NCBI GenBank assembly: GCA_019671135.1
Contig: JAHRHY010000017.1
Location: 372,001-436,000 of the forward strand
Direction of reading: 5' to 3'
Length of the DNA: 64,000 nucleotides
From: Linnemannia hyalina
Taxonomy: Eukaryota; Mortierellomycota; Mortierellomycetes; Mortierellales; Mortierellaceae
Below, piece after piece: positions 52,739-64,000 of this stretch (its first letter is position 1; each line of letters starts with the position of its first letter). A program made the position numbers and the translations under genes. The notes under the pieces were generated by a model. The model searched no databases, had not been told where the DNA came from, and saw only the letters and a list, made by a program, of their open reading frames with translations.

Positions 52739-54364
52739 ATGGCGTCTGTAATGCTCTTCCCGAACGTAGCAACCCACCGCAGGATGCCCCACTTGTCCAA
52801 GGAGCCCAAAGAGACTACTACGCCCAAGCCAACAGCCGATATCAACCTCTCACAGCAACAGCAGCTACGGACGACTGTCCTCCTCCCACATTCCTCTGAT
52901 GCTCCTCCGTCCGGCCGCACAGACAGCAGCAGCAACGACAGCGCCTCAAAAGCAATTGCCCCGTCTTCTTCGTCTCCGACTCCACAACAGCAACAGCAAC
53001 AGCAACAGAACTCGACCACTGGCAAGGGCCACAGGAGTCACCTCACTCTCACCACTGCCACTACCACGAATCCCTACGGCAATAGTAGCAAAAATACTGA
53101 GCAGGTCACTTTTGGTGCCTCTTCGTCAAGTTCTTTGACTGTCGAGGGCGCTGGAGGGTACTTCTCAACGACTCCGTCGGCGTCGGCGTCTGCATCTACC
53201 GTCTCCACGCCTCTTGCCGACCCTCTCCACCACCACCACAGCCACCACGTCCACAACATTTTAGATCATGAGAGCTCGTCACACGGTCATGGTCATGATC
53301 GTGAGCATCCTCCTCAGCTCCACCTCTCTCTCCTTCAACACAACCAATACCAACAGCAGCCCCTGAATGCGCCACATGGGTCATCTATTACCAACCACCA
53401 ACATCACCCGGCGTCGTCATCTTCCTCTCCTTTTCCTCACGAGGCTCCTCTTCCTTCTTCAGGCACAACACCAACACTATCATTATGTCCGTCCAACGCG
53501 TCTGCAACACACGAGTCGAGACTCATCAAGTCAGCACTCTATGACGCGTTCGGATGTCTATACCATCCTGTCCAACATACTCATACACCTTGCTCACCCT
53601 CTGGACTCTGCTCCAGTAGCACCAGTCAAGCCGCCAAGTTGCAGCAGAGGTCGGGAGAGGTGACGCCATTGTCGTTGGTCAGTCCGTCGCCGGGAGCCAT
53701 GTCGCCCATGCTCCGTCCACATCTGGGTCCTTCTGCGCCTATTACTCCTTTGGACTTGTGTTCAGAAAATGGAATCTCGAACCATGGTGCTGCAGGATAT
53801 TTTGGAATTGTGCATGGTCATGGATCGGCACCGGGATCAGGAGCTTCATCCTCGTCGTCGTCGTCGAGACAATTGCACCAACAGCAGCACGTTGGGCCAA
53901 ACCATTATCATACCCACCACATTCACCATAGCACTCATGGACATGGACAACAGCAGCATCCTCAGCCACCTGCACCTTCGATACTGAGTCGAACGGGATC
54001 TTTCAGCAAACAGAAACCACAACAACAACAGCATCACCACCAAGAGGACACCCTCCTCCACCATCGCTCTCACCGCCGCGACACCAGCACCGGGAGTAAT
54101 AGCAGCCCACTTTCCAGAAAGTCATCCCTGGGAGACATCCATCTAGACCCGACAGAGCACCCAGTTCTGTGTTCACTCCAGACACTCAGTCTGACACACC
54201 CACATTCTGCGAACCATTACCATCCGCATTTGGGACATGATTTGGGACATGATCGCGTTTCGATTTCGGACCCGGACTTGTCTAGTGGTAGTGGGGGGAG
54301 GATGATGACAATGCCGTTGACACCGAGTGGGGTGTTGTCCAAGACGAACGGTCCTAAGGCGTAG
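52739..54364 (+). CDS. Disordered Ser/His/Gln-rich protein of unknown function
   Basis: Single exon, 541 residues, starting MASVMLFPNV. The protein is dominated by Ser, His, Gln, Thr and Pro tracts, including poly-Gln near residue 85 and several His-His clusters (HHHHSHH and similar). More ordered islands are LIKSALYDAFGCLYHPV near 263, SPMLRPHLGPSAPITPLDL near 322, GYFGIVHGHG, and SPLSRKSSLGDIHLDP near 455, an RKSS phosphorylation-like site. No known domain is recognised, and there is no signal peptide or membrane segment. The unbroken frame and codon use make it a likely gene. A regulatory or RNA-granule role is possible but not shown. Confidence 0.65.
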   Translation: MASVMLFPNVATHRRMPHLSKEPKETTTPKPTADINLSQQQQLRTTVLLPHSSDAPPSGRTDSSSNDSASKAIAPSSSSPTPQQQQQQQQNSTTGKGHRSHLTLTTATTTNPYGNSSKNTEQVTFGASSSSSLTVEGAGGYFSTTPSASASASTVSTPLADPLHHHHSHHVHNILDHESSSHGHGHDREHPPQLHLSLLQHNQYQQQPLNAPHGSSITNHQHHPASSSSSPFPHEAPLPSSGTTPTLSLCPSNASATHESRLIKSALYDAFGCLYHPVQHTHTPCSPSGLCSSSTSQAAKLQQRSGEVTPLSLVSPSPGAMSPMLRPHLGPSAPITPLDLCSENGISNHGAAGYFGIVHGHGSAPGSGASSSSSSSRQLHQQQHVGPNHYHTHHIHHSTHGHGQQQHPQPPAPSILSRTGSFSKQKPQQQQHHHQEDTLLHHRSHRRDTSTGSNSSPLSRKSSLGDIHLDPTEHPVLCSLQTLSLTHPHSANHYHPHLGHDLGHDRVSISDPDLSSGSGGRMMTMPLTPSGVLSKTNGPKA

Positions 54365-55764
54365 TTTTGGTGGCGATAGATAGTGAGACAAGCCAGGCCC
54401 ATGTGTTTGATAGGAAGACGCACTCAAGGCATACCTTTGTTAACTAAACGCCTGTTTTTTTTTTCTGTCGATGAACGCTTTCTACGACAATTGAGGCGAC
54501 AGCTTTCTCGGGGAAGAGGGAACATAGAGTGAGTGCGCGTGGGATGAAAAAGAGATGTTGAGTGGAGTGGGAGTGGCAAGGCGGACAAGTGAAGCCATCA
54601 TGACCTATCGAATGGGGGTCGTGGGAGGGAGGGAGGGGTCGTAAAGTGCGAGTCCACGTGAGGAGCATGGAGTCATACCTCATAGTCTCTACATTGTCCT
54701 TGTGAATGATAGCGATATTGGATGGTGGGCAATGAAGTGGGCTTTGAACGTGCTGCTTGCTCACTCGCAGAGAGAGAGAGAGAGACGTATGGATGGGATG
54801 GGTTATGGACCTTTCCGGCGCAGGCACGGAAAAGTGGCAATCAAACAGATGTCCCTTCGGCTGTTCACAGACTCAAAAAATAGAAATAAAAGAGCCTGCT
54901 CCGAAAGGGGGGGATGATCCGTTTGCTCCGTGGGAGAACAAGCAAAGAACACTTACAGTGGACAACAACAACAACCGAAACGAGAAGAGGCAGAGAAAGG
55001 AATGTTGCTGTTGGCAAGTGTTCAATTGATCGGTGGAGTGGATAGCATGGACCCTCGTTTTTTTATCGGCACAGAACCACCTCTTTTCCTCCGTTTCTCA
55101 CGCAGTGCAAATTGCCCGCTTCCGGTCTGGGGTCGAAGGCGGTGGCCATAATTCCACGATCGATGATGACGAGGGGCAGCAGGAAGAGCAGCATGTGGCA
55201 AATTAGAAAAATATCTGGGGTCAAAGACTAGTCGTTTGTACCCTTTGTTTGTACTCATCGCTTCTTTTTGTTTCAAAAAACCTGCTTCATCGGTTTTTTC
55301 TTGACCCATTGACCACTGACACCAATATTGACGTGCATCGACGATGAAGGACAACAGCAGCCATCAAGCATCAACAGAGAGAAGCAACAAGCGATGGGTT
55401 GCGAGAGTCCGTCCTCTTCTTTACCTTCCCCCTGACTCGTCCTCCTCCCGTTCGGAGTCCACGTTAAAAAATTTCTTTTCTTTTCTTTTTGTCGTGGATG
55501 GATGGCTTCTTTTTTCGGAGTAGGGAAAGAGTGTGAAAAGTGTGAGAGAAAGTGAGAGTGAGCAAGCCCTTGTTTTTCTCTGCTTCTTTTTTCTCTTCTT
55601 TTTTCTTTTCTGAGGATCTTCCTTCTTCCTTCTTTCACTCCTTCTCATTCCCAACACCTCTTCTCTCCTTTCTCTTCCTCTTTTCTTCTCTCCTCTCTAC
55701 ATCCAGCATACGCATACTCCCCACTCTCCCCTCTCCAACCTAACGACCTAAACATACCTACACA
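54365..55764. other. Intergenic region, 1.4 kb
   Basis: No gene is supported. A GA tract lies at 54769-54784, and a long pyrimidine-rich stretch (about 55560-55740) precedes the carrier gene, probably its promoter and leader. Confidence 0.5.
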
Positions 55765-58700
55765 ATGTCCACAACAGCAGTCGCCGAGACTGACCCTGGC
55801 CCCACCCACGTCGAGGCCACAAAGGAAAGGTCTTCCATCAAACTCATGGACCTCCCCATGACCAAAAAGAACAAGGACAAAAGCAAGGACACCACTACTC
55901 ATAGCGATACGAATAGCTCCAGCAGCGAACACACCAAGCACCAACAACACTCCTCGTCTTCTTCTTCCTCCTCGTCGTCAATATCGTCTACAAAGACAAA
56001 AAAAAGATCGGGGATGGCGGCCAATATCGAGCACGACTCGGATCCCTCCTTCCTCCCTGCAGACAACAACGAAGACGAAAACGATGCCACTTCTACTACA
56101 GCAACTACAAAACAACAAGCCGACAGTACGGACAAGGACTCACAAGACAATGTTCACACCTCCTCGGAATTGGTTGAAGAGGAGGAGGATCAGTCGTCGA
56201 CGAGGGATCGCGTTGGAAACCCTCCTCATTACGAGACCCGCAAGGAACGACAGATTCGGATCCGGAAACAATTCAACCAGTTGGACGAGCAACAATCAGG
56301 ATTCGTCGATGCCGACTCTTTGGTCACTTTCTTTGCTGACGTGACCCCTGACAGAAACGTCCAGCAGCGGTATGCTGACGAGCTGTTGCAGCTCTGTCAC
56401 GCCAAGGCCCTGCACCGGAATCGGACCAACTCCAACGGTCATAGTGGAGCTCACCGCAACAGGAATCAGGACGATAATACACATAACGACGATGGCTTGT
56501 CGGATCAGAGGAGTTTTCATGGAGCGCCGTCGGAGCATGGCTACGATCAGAACGGTGGCGGTGATGACGGTGACGATAACGACAGGACGTCTGGATCGGA
56601 TCGCACCGCCCACAATGGACGACTTCGCTACGACGATTTCCAGGTCTTTGTGGAGGAGAAGGAGGAGAGGTTATGGAACCTCTTCCGAGAGATTGATCAC
56701 AACAACGACAACGGTATGTGCCAACACTTTGTCTACTTCAGACCCACACCCACTACCACCATGGACTCTCTGCGTTATATTGTCAACTGCATGCAGGGTG
56801 GACTAGACAGGATAACAGCCTGTAAAAAGAGGGCATTCAATGTGATGTCACTACTACTCTAACATGGCCAAGTTTTACTAACTACGTCCCCAAAAAAACG
56901 TACTATTTTTTTTCCCGTTCTCCCTTTGACGTTTTTTTCAACTACCATCTCTTACTTCCCACGGACGTGTATTCAAAACTATCTAGAACTCCAAGCGCAC
57001 GAGATACAGGCATCGTTGACCAAGGCAGGAATCGACCTGTCCGATGCGGATCTGGAGCAGTTCATCAAGGCCATGGACAGGGACGGAGATGGAGTGATCG
57101 ATTACGAAGAATGGCGCGATTTCTTGGTCGTAAGTCAAAGCCCTGTTTCTCTTTCTTGATATTTTTGTTGTTTTTCCCTTCTCGTCGTTCTCTCTTGCTC
57201 TCTTTTACTTCTCGCCGCTCGTTGTCAATAATGGTCACACGTTTTCATGCAGGAAGAGCAAAGATCACAAGAGACAAGAAAATGGAGATTGGACCGACAG
57301 AATCGAGGATTCAGGAAGAACAGAAGAAATGGGCAATGAAGGGGGACAGAAAGACATGAGTCAACAAGTGGGATAGCATGCAGTTCTGAATCCGACCGAC
57401 GCCGAACCGATCGACTTGCCAAAGAAAAGGGGGGACAGAGGTCAAAGCCCAATCGATTGAACAATTGCAAAAGGGGGAAGAACAGTTAGAGCGCACGGAT
57501 GGAACACTCATGGACAAACGGTCAAAAAAAAAGAGCGAAAACAGGGGGAATTCGATCGGTAACGGCATGGATGAATTGTTGCAAGCAGAATTTGTTCTAT
57601 TGTTGGCAGGAGGTCCCAAAAAAAGAAAGCAAAGAGGAGAGTGGCAGGGGTAAGGGACTGTGAGCAGGCGCAAGGGAACAGGGGCACAGGGACAGTGGGG
57701 TCAGAGACATTGATTTTGATTACAATTTCATTTGTGGTGGAGTACTTGCATCAGTCATGCAGGTGGCTACTTTTTTCAGGTACAGGCTCAAAATCTGACA
57801 CCAAATCATTTTCCTTATGTAGTTGCTTCCACGCGAGCCGACTCTGAAGGAAATCTTCCACTACGTCCAAGAAGTCGTTGCCCAGGTCGGCGTCGATGGC
57901 GATGTCGTCATGCCCCCCTCGGAGAACGACTATGTCGCCAGGTATCTTTTGGCCGGTGCCATTGCCGGAGCTGTCTCCAGAACAGGTTAGCAACTGGATA
58001 TTACTCATGCATGCAGTTCATGTCCACTTTTCTTCTTACAACGACTTAACACCAATTTGCTTCCATGAAAATGACAGTGACGGCGCCATTGGATCGGCTG
58101 AAGGTGTATCTTATCACAAACTCGATGCCGGCATTAACGGGACAAGTGGCTCAGGCGGGTCTCAAGCATATACCCAAACTCTCGACACCAAGCGCGGTAG
58201 CCCCCGTGAAGCAGCGATTGCTGTGGAACGCGATCGTTGAACTGTACCAGCAAGGAGGCGTCAAGACCTTCTTCCGTGGCAATGGACTCAACATTATCAA
58301 GATTGCGCCCGAGTCGGCCATCAAGTTCTATACGTACGAGACCAGCAAGTCATTTATTGTCCACCACATGCCCTCGATGACTGTCCAGCACTATCACCCA
58401 CCTTCGCCCAACACCACTCATTCTTCGCCTGTGCATGTGCCCGAGATCGCGACTTCTGGACGGTTTTTGGCTGGAGGTATCGCTGGTTTGGTGTCGCAGT
58501 TCTCGATCTACCCCCTGGAGACTATTAAGACGAGGATCATGTCTTCAACAGTCAAGGTCAAGGCTCAAAAGGCAGCCCCATCACAAGCCTCATTACCATC
58601 ACCACCATCAACGGCATCATCATCATCATCATTGGCATCAACAACCTCAGCAACAGGACTAGGAGCAACAGCAGCAAAACAAACGACGTGTATACGATCT

Positions 58701-59313
58701 GTAGCGCGTGAGATGTGGCAACAGGCCGGATTACGAGGATTCTATCGAGGACTGGGCCCCTCCCTTGTCGGAATCTTCCCCTACGCAGCCATCGACCTGT
58801 CTGTGTTTGAGACGCTCAAGTTTGGATACATGCGGTGGAAGGTAGGCTTGCAAGAAGGTGACGAAGGAAGCGAGGAGAAGGCGTTGGATCGGCCCAGCGT
58901 GTTTGTGTTATTGGCTTGCGGAACGATCAGTGGAAGTGTTGGTGCCACGAGTGTGTACCCGTTGAGTCTTGTCAGGACGCGGTTACAGGCCCAAGGCACG
59001 CCGCAGCACCCGCAGACATATACTTCGACACTGGATGTCTTCCGGAAAACGTATGAGCGTGATGGTATCCGTGGATTCTACAAGGGCATGGTCCCTACCC
59101 TCACCAAGGTACTTATTCTCGAATCTCTGAGGCCACTGATGTCTACACTATTGGGAATTATGATTTTTTTTTATATCTCATTTCATGTTTGCGTGTGTAC
59201 TGACTCCCGTTCCCCCCCCCTCCCCTTTCGCGTTCTTTCCATTGTAGGTTGTGCCAGCTGTCAGTATCTCGTATGTGGTGTACGAGTACAGTAAACGGGA
59301 ACTCGGCCTCTAA
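55765..59313 (+). CDS. Calcium-regulated mitochondrial carrier (SCaMC/Sal1 type)
   Basis: Five exons, 55765-56713, 56987-57129, 57823-57985, 58078-59108 and 59248-59313, give 783 residues. The first 140 or so are a Ser/Thr/Asp/Lys-rich disordered extension. EF-hand-like loops follow: a weak one at about 174-185 (DEQQSGFVDADS, lacking the final acid), a complete one formed across an intron at 311-322 (DHNNDNELQAHE), and a canonical one at 347-358 (DRDGDGVIDYEE). Three carrier repeats show PLDRLK, PLETIK and PLSLVR and end with YVVYEYSKREL. In Sal1 and SCaMC proteins, calcium on the EF-hands gates ATP-Mg/phosphate exchange across the inner membrane. A low-complexity Ala/Ser/Thr loop interrupts the second repeat. 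The 693-nt third-exon acceptor gap is the longest intron in the window. Confidence 0.9.
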
Positions 59314-59378
59314 TTATTTGTTACCTAACTATTATTTTTGAAGATCTGGATGCTTCGTTGCATCCTTTCTGCCACACC

Positions 59379-59399
59379 ACCACCACCACCACCACCACC
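59379..59399. repeat. (CAC)n microsatellite
   Basis: About seven CAC units lie just after the carrier gene, in its probable 3' UTR. Confidence 0.75.
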
Positions 59400-59689
59400 C
59401 TATTTTGTCACTTTGTTTTCATTGTTTTTGTCTTTTCAAAAGTTTCTTACAGTCATAGAGTAAGTAGAAAAAAAAAAAGTTTCTAAGCAAATAAACCCCC
59501 CCACTCCACTTCCCCCCACTCCACTCCCCCCCACCCCACCCTCTTCACTCATTTTTTAACCATACATCCTCCCAGCGAATCAAAGCAGTGATTATGTGAA
59601 TGAGGTTTTATGAATGGTACATTGGATGCGGAGAAAGAAAAGAAAAAAATGGATGAGATAAAAATACAAATGAATAATGTAAAAAAATA

Positions 59690-59691
<2 letters not shown>

Positions 59692-59722
<31 letters not shown>
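59692..59722. repeat. (GT)n microsatellite
   Basis: A 31-base GT tract lies about 15 bases downstream of the PIF1 stop codon, in its probable 3' UTR. Confidence 0.9.
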
Positions 59723-59726
<4 letters not shown>

Positions 59727-59738
59727 TGTACCGCGAAC

Positions 59739-60218
59739 CTAGTCCGAAGACGCGACTGCAGCAAGAGCAGGAGCAGCAACCTTCCTCGTAGACTTCCTCT
59801 TTGCAGCAGAACTAGCAGCAGCACTAGCAGCAGAAGAAGCAGCAGTCTTCGTCCTAGGCACTCTAGTCGATCCCTTCTTGCCTTTCTGCGAACCAGCTGA
59901 CTCTGCCGTCTCCTGTATGAGTTCCTGAACAGTTTTCAATCCATGGTAAAAGGCTTCGACGCGTTCGTCAGACTGGACGGCGCGTTTATCAAAGTTCAGG
60001 ACCTGTAATCCATCGAGGGATGTCGCACGGGAGAGGGCGACGTATGCCTGGCCGGCTTCAAAGATCTTGCCCATGTCGACTTTTAGTCGTTCCATCGTCT
60101 GTCCTTGGGACTTGTGGATACCTATTTCGGGATTTGGGTGAACGGGTTAGATATGCAAAGGATAAAAAAAAAGGGAGCGCGCGGAAGTAATGTATCAAAG
60201 CAAATACAGAGATAAATC

Positions 60219-60254
<36 letters not shown>

Positions 60255-62337
60255 GTACTTATAGCCCATGCGAGGATAAGTGGCACCTGGATTCTAGACC
60301 CAATCACCTCCCCATCCGGCAACTCCATCCTCCACTCCTGCGGCTTAATTACCAAATCATCCTCCTCGCCCGCAAATCGGACGACCGGAAAATGACTCTC
60401 CATCCAAGTCCCTGACTCTTCACAGAAAGTCATCTCTTTCTGGAATCCCACCACCATCCCCATGGACCCGTTAACCAAAGTCGGCGTTAGGTTCTTGATG
60501 AGCATGACTTGAGCGTTTTGTTTGATCTGAAGTTTGGTCGGGGCGTTACAGAACCGGTCCATGAATTTTTCCATGGGGCCAGAATCCTGGGGTTGATAGG
60601 TGTACATGGGTCCAGGAAGTTGTGCCAATCGACGGCGGTTGGCATGTTCGACCTGGGATTTCAACGCAAACAACTCTGTCGCGACTATCCCATCCTCGTC
60701 AGTCGGATATTCCGGTTCGCGGGCAAGCTTCCTGAAAACCTCACATGTCTCCTCTGACAACTTTCCATGTCGCATCTCCGTCAACATTTTGACAAACGCC
60801 GGATCCCGCTGCCGAAACACTTCCGTCAACTGTAGGGTAAACGGGATCGCCTCTTTCCAAGCCTTGGAATCAAAACACAATGTGGGCACCTGAACCACAT
60901 CAGCACCTGCCCCTGAAGTGACCACGGCACCCTCAGGAATAAACGGACTATTACTTCCATCATGGTCGTGCTCAAAGGGCGGCAAATCCCCCCACTCCGT
61001 GGCTTCAGCGGTCGCCTGGGAATGTTGCGAGGATCCAGCTTTGATGATCGTGGTTGTAGATTGGGAGCCGGATTTACTGGCGCGTGTTCTGGAGACGGGC
61101 TGGGTGGCTGTGAAGGTGGTGATGGAGGAGCCATGGGGGGTGGCTGCAGTGGGGAGTTGTTTTTGTTGCACGGCGCTTGCTCCTGCGACTGGTGGTAACT
61201 GGTAAAAGTCTCCCGTGATGATCAACTACAGGTGTGTGATGGGAAGAGAGCGGTGTTAAGGTTCATGATTTTTGAAAAAGTACAAAAAAGAGTTGAAATG
61301 TGCCGTGTAATTAATTTTGTTGGCCATGTACCTGGATGCCGCCGAACGGTTTGGTGCTTCGCTTGATACGGCGCGCAATCTCGTCCAGCTTGTCAAACAA
61401 GTCGCCATCGATCATCGAGACTATCACGATACAAAAAAAAAAAAAAAGCGAGAAAGAGTGGAGAGAATGTCAGTCGTTGTTGCTTCTTTCCTATCGCACC
61501 ATTGGTCAAGACGAATATGCGACCCCAAGTCAGACACAAAAATAAAAAATAAAAAATAGAATCTCAAAAGGACTTACTCTCATCAATAACAAGGACTTTA
61601 GTCTTCTTCCACCGCTGCTTTGCACGCTTATTCTCACCCAGCTTGACCATCAACTGGTCCACCGTCCCATTACCCAACCCAATCCCCGCAAACGCATGCA
61701 ACGTACATCCACCAATATTACACGCCGCAATACCCGTTGAAGCCGTAACAGCAACCTGACCCGGCTTGTAATGTTCCTTGAGGTTTTCGATGAGTTGTCG
61801 GAGGAGGACAGATTTTCCGGTACCCGCAGAACCGGTAAAGAAGACGGATTTCTTGTTGTGAAGGACCTGTTGCATGAGGAATTGTTGTTCTGTCGAGAGT
61901 TGGAGGGGTGCTTGGGAGATGATTGTGTTGGCGAAGGAGGAGGCGTCTAGGACTGGGGGTGCTGGTGCTGGATGGGGTTGAGAGTGTCGTGGTTCGGAAG
62001 ATAATGATGCGGCAGCTGACGAGTAACACCGGAGGAGGGGGGCGGTTCTCGAGGAACTGCCGTGGTTGGTGAAGCGTCCTACTGTGGGTCGCGATGCTAC
62101 TGCCCGAAGGGTGGGAGACGCTGGTATCAGACCACGGTAGTTTGGTGGCAATATCTTTTGAACGTTGCACTGTTGGGCTCTTGAAGGATTGGTGAAGGTT
62201 CGAGTGAACTGTATGTCGTTGTTACTGGCCCTTGAAAGGCGAGAAGAGGAATGAGTTCCAGAGCGCAGACAAGAATGTAGGCGGGGAGCGTTTATTCTGA
62301 GGACGCGATCCATCGCGAGTGCGCCGGCCAGTGCCAT
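59739..62337 (-). CDS. PIF1: PIF1-family 5'-3' DNA helicase, probably mitochondrial and/or nuclear
   Basis: Four exons on the minus strand: 62337-61578, 61420-61332, 61225-60259 and 60121-59739, giving 732 residues. The N-terminus is rich in Arg, Ser and Ala with few acids, as expected of a mitochondrial presequence. Helicase motifs: Walker A GSAGTGKS (near 167), [27 protein letters not shown] (across an intron), [42 protein letters not shown], and across the last intron [13 protein letters not shown] with [10 protein letters not shown] disordered insert of about 75 residues follows GDFYQLPPV, as in other fungal PIF1 proteins. The tail is a Lys/Ala-rich basic stretch. PIF1 unwinds G-quadruplexes and removes telomerase. 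Intron 3 contains a 30-base GA repeat (60221-60250). Confidence 0.93.
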
Positions 62338-62552
62338 TCTTTTTCTTTACTTTGGTTGTTTGTTGAGTGTGAAAGTAAAGGAAAAGAAACAGAGACGAAA
62401 AAGGAACACTTTTTATGTGTTGCGGTCCCCCTGGAACACTGGAAACAAGGTGCCCGTGACTGTGTTGTGCACACGCTGTTGATTATTTCCTTTTTCTTTT
62501 TTCCCTCTCTCTCAAGACACTCGCCTTTGCCCAACGAACGAACTAGCCAGCC

Positions 62553-64000
62553 ATGTCGTCCACACCTGGAGGACAAGACATGCAGAAGCAACACCCTGTC
62601 ATCTGTCAGCATTCCATCTGGGGCAGCAAACAGCAACGGTACCGACACTGCAAACTCCCCGCAAAACTCTCACCTCTCCTCCTCAAAAAACTCGACCACC
62701 TCCAACAGCAGTGCTTCCTTCTTCCCCCCTCCTCACCAACCTCTCCTGTCAACGAGGAAGAGCACCAAGCAAATGTCAGCAAATACCTCACCTTCCGTAC
62801 AGAGCTCCTCCAACCCGAGCTAGACGCCCACAAAGTCCTCTGCGGACACCACCAAAAGGAAGCCCAAGCCGCCCATCTCAAACAGGACGAGATTGATCGA
62901 CAGAAGCAAGAAGGGACGTACCAGGATCCGGAGGAGGTGAAACGGTTAGCGAAGGAACAGCCTGTGGATCCCAAAGATATTCCGGGGGCATTTTTGGATG
63001 CTATTGAGAGGGTTTTCTCAAATGAGCCGTCGGAGTGGGTGAGGAGGGTGTTGGATCAGGCTGATGGGCCGGAGGATTGGAAGATGGGGCGATCCTCTGG
63101 ACGGAGAAAGCGATCAGGACTGGAAGATGATGAAGGCGAGGAGGAGTTGGGAGGGATTGACGGTGTTGTGGAGAAGGAGTTTCCTTGTCACGAGTCGTAT
63201 GAGGGTCTATTCTCGGAGGCGGGCGCAAAGAAGAAACGACATTTGGCACAGGAGTCACAGCTGATCCAGTCCATGTCGACGTTGGGTCTTTTGAAACCTG
63301 TTCTGGAGCAAGACGGAGATGATACCAGGGATCAGAAGATCAATGGAAGGAGAAAGAGGCCGGTGTTTGTGGAGTTTGGAGCTGGAACGGGTGGTCTGTC
63401 GCGTCATCTTCAGCTGGTTCTGGAGACCATCGTCGCCACTTCACCCGCCGCGTCATCGACCACTACCTCGGATTCTGCTTCAGGAGAACAACAACAATCA
63501 TCTACCACCACATCGACAACGACGACACCAGAACCGTTCAACTTTGTCCTCCTGGACCGCCAAAAATTCCGCTCACGCAACCAAGTCGACTACATGATCC
63601 GAACCCAACCGCGACCTGTCAAACCGCGTGTACTCCGAATCACAAAAGACGTCCGAGAACTGACTCTCGAAAACCTGCAATTGATCCATGAGGTCGAACC
63701 GGGCGTTGCATGGCCAGATTGGACCGAAGGTGGTGGGGGGTTGATAAAGCCCAAGGAGGAGACGAGACGGGTCCCGACGCATTATTTGTGTATTTCGAAA
63801 CATTTCTGTGGGCCAGCGACAGATCTTGCGTTGTCGTGGATGAGGGAGCAGCGGCAGCGGGAGAAGGAGGAGGAGGAGGATGGAGAGGAGAGGCAGGATT
63901 TGTACTCGATTTGTTTTGCGACTTGTTGTCATGGTATCTGTGAGCCGTTGTTGGTGGTCGCCAAGCCTTATTTGCTCGAGCTGTTGAATTCATCAGCCTC
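62553..64000 (+). CDS. TRM13: TRM13-type tRNA 2'-O-methyltransferase, N-terminal part (runs off window)
   Basis: Open from the ATG at 62553 to the end of the window (482 codons, no stop), so the gene is truncated by the window edge. Near residue 272 is VEFGAGTGGLSRHL, the SAM-binding loop, then FVLLDRQKFRSRNQ, ISKHFCGPATDLAL and FATCCHGICEP, the characteristic TRM13 cysteine/histidine blocks. TRM13 methylates the 2'-OH of nucleotide 4 in the acceptor stem of certain tRNAs. The expected N-terminal zinc fingers are not clear: ICQHSIWGSKQQRYRHCK carries some of the Cys/His residues only, so an unrecognised intron or a diverged finger is possible. A charged Glu/Lys region sits before the SAM loop. 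The gene is divergent from PIF1 with about 215 bases between starts. Confidence 0.85.
   Translation, partial: MSSTPGGQDMQKQHPVICQHSIWGSKQQRYRHCKLPAKLSPLLLKKLDHLQQQCFLLPPSSPTSPVNEEEHQANVSKYLTFRTELLQPELDAHKVLCGHHQKEAQAAHLKQDEIDRQKQEGTYQDPEEVKRLAKEQPVDPKDIPGAFLDAIERVFSNEPSEWVRRVLDQADGPEDWKMGRSSGRRKRSGLEDDEGEEELGGIDGVVEKEFPCHESYEGLFSEAGAKKKRHLAQESQLIQSMSTLGLLKPVLEQDGDDTRDQKINGRRKRPVFVEFGAGTGGLSRHLQLVLETIVATSPAASSTTTSDSASGEQQQSSTTTSTTTTPEPFNFVLLDRQKFRSRNQVDYMIRTQPRPVKPRVLRITKDVRELTLENLQLIHEVEPGVAWPDWTEGGGGLIKPKEETRRVPTHYLCISKHFCGPATDLALSWMREQRQREKEEEEDGEERQDLYSICFATCCHGICEPLLVVAKPYLLELLNSSA

Overview
This window is nuclear DNA from a filamentous fungus, most likely an early-diverging Mucoromycota lineage of Mortierella type. 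The evidence is protein-coding genes broken by short GT-AG introns (mostly 50-150 nt, one of 693 nt), CT-rich leaders, long homopolymer runs, and a typical eukaryotic gene set (Nop4, Swa2/auxilin, Cfd1, Gep4, PIF1, TRM13, an SCaMC-type carrier). The genus is inferred from family flavour, not shown by any marker. I saw no CRISPR array, rRNA or convincing tRNA.

Layout. 0.6-6.5 kb: an O-fucosyltransferase-like type II membrane protein, a 116-bp mariner-like MITE, a small hypothetical gene, a Gep4-type phosphatidylglycerophosphatase, and divergent from it a secreted PL14-like polysaccharide lyase. 8-16.4 kb: an acidic/basic nuclear-type protein, then two minus-strand genes: Nop4/RBM28 (five RRM-like segments plus an RGG tail) and a Swa2/auxilin-like clathrin-uncoating co-chaperone (UBA, TPR, J). 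17-21.5 kb: a lipase remnant, an intact class-2 lipase and a TMEM19/DUF92 membrane protein. 23.4-27.7 kb: a 1086-residue Myb-like protein with three internal ~75-residue repeats, convergent with a membrane-anchored Lcl2-like protein.

28-33.7 kb is the accessory island and the most interesting part. A small SWIM zinc-finger gene diverges across four 19-bp tandem repeats from a broken gene that starts like an XPG/FEN1 nuclease and ends like a TnpB/Fanzor-type RuvC/zinc-ribbon nuclease. A second broken gene resembling a PD-(D/E)XK nuclease follows on the same strand. All breaks are described as seen. 34.6-36.7 kb is a 1.04-kb tandem duplication carrying two secreted, GPI-type cysteine-rich proteins.

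37.5-42.5 kb: a full-length ABCC (MRP-type) transporter. 42.5-46 kb is a gene-poor gap. 46-52 kb: a second O-fucosyltransferase paralogue, then the cytosolic Fe-S scaffold CFD1 lying between two DUF1772 membrane paralogues. 52.7-64 kb: a disordered Ser/His/Gln-rich protein, an EF-hand mitochondrial carrier, a PIF1 helicase and the first part of a TRM13 tRNA methyltransferase that runs off the end.

Exon coordinates come from reading splice sites and checking that every junction keeps frame and restores family motifs. UTRs and transcription starts are not determined.
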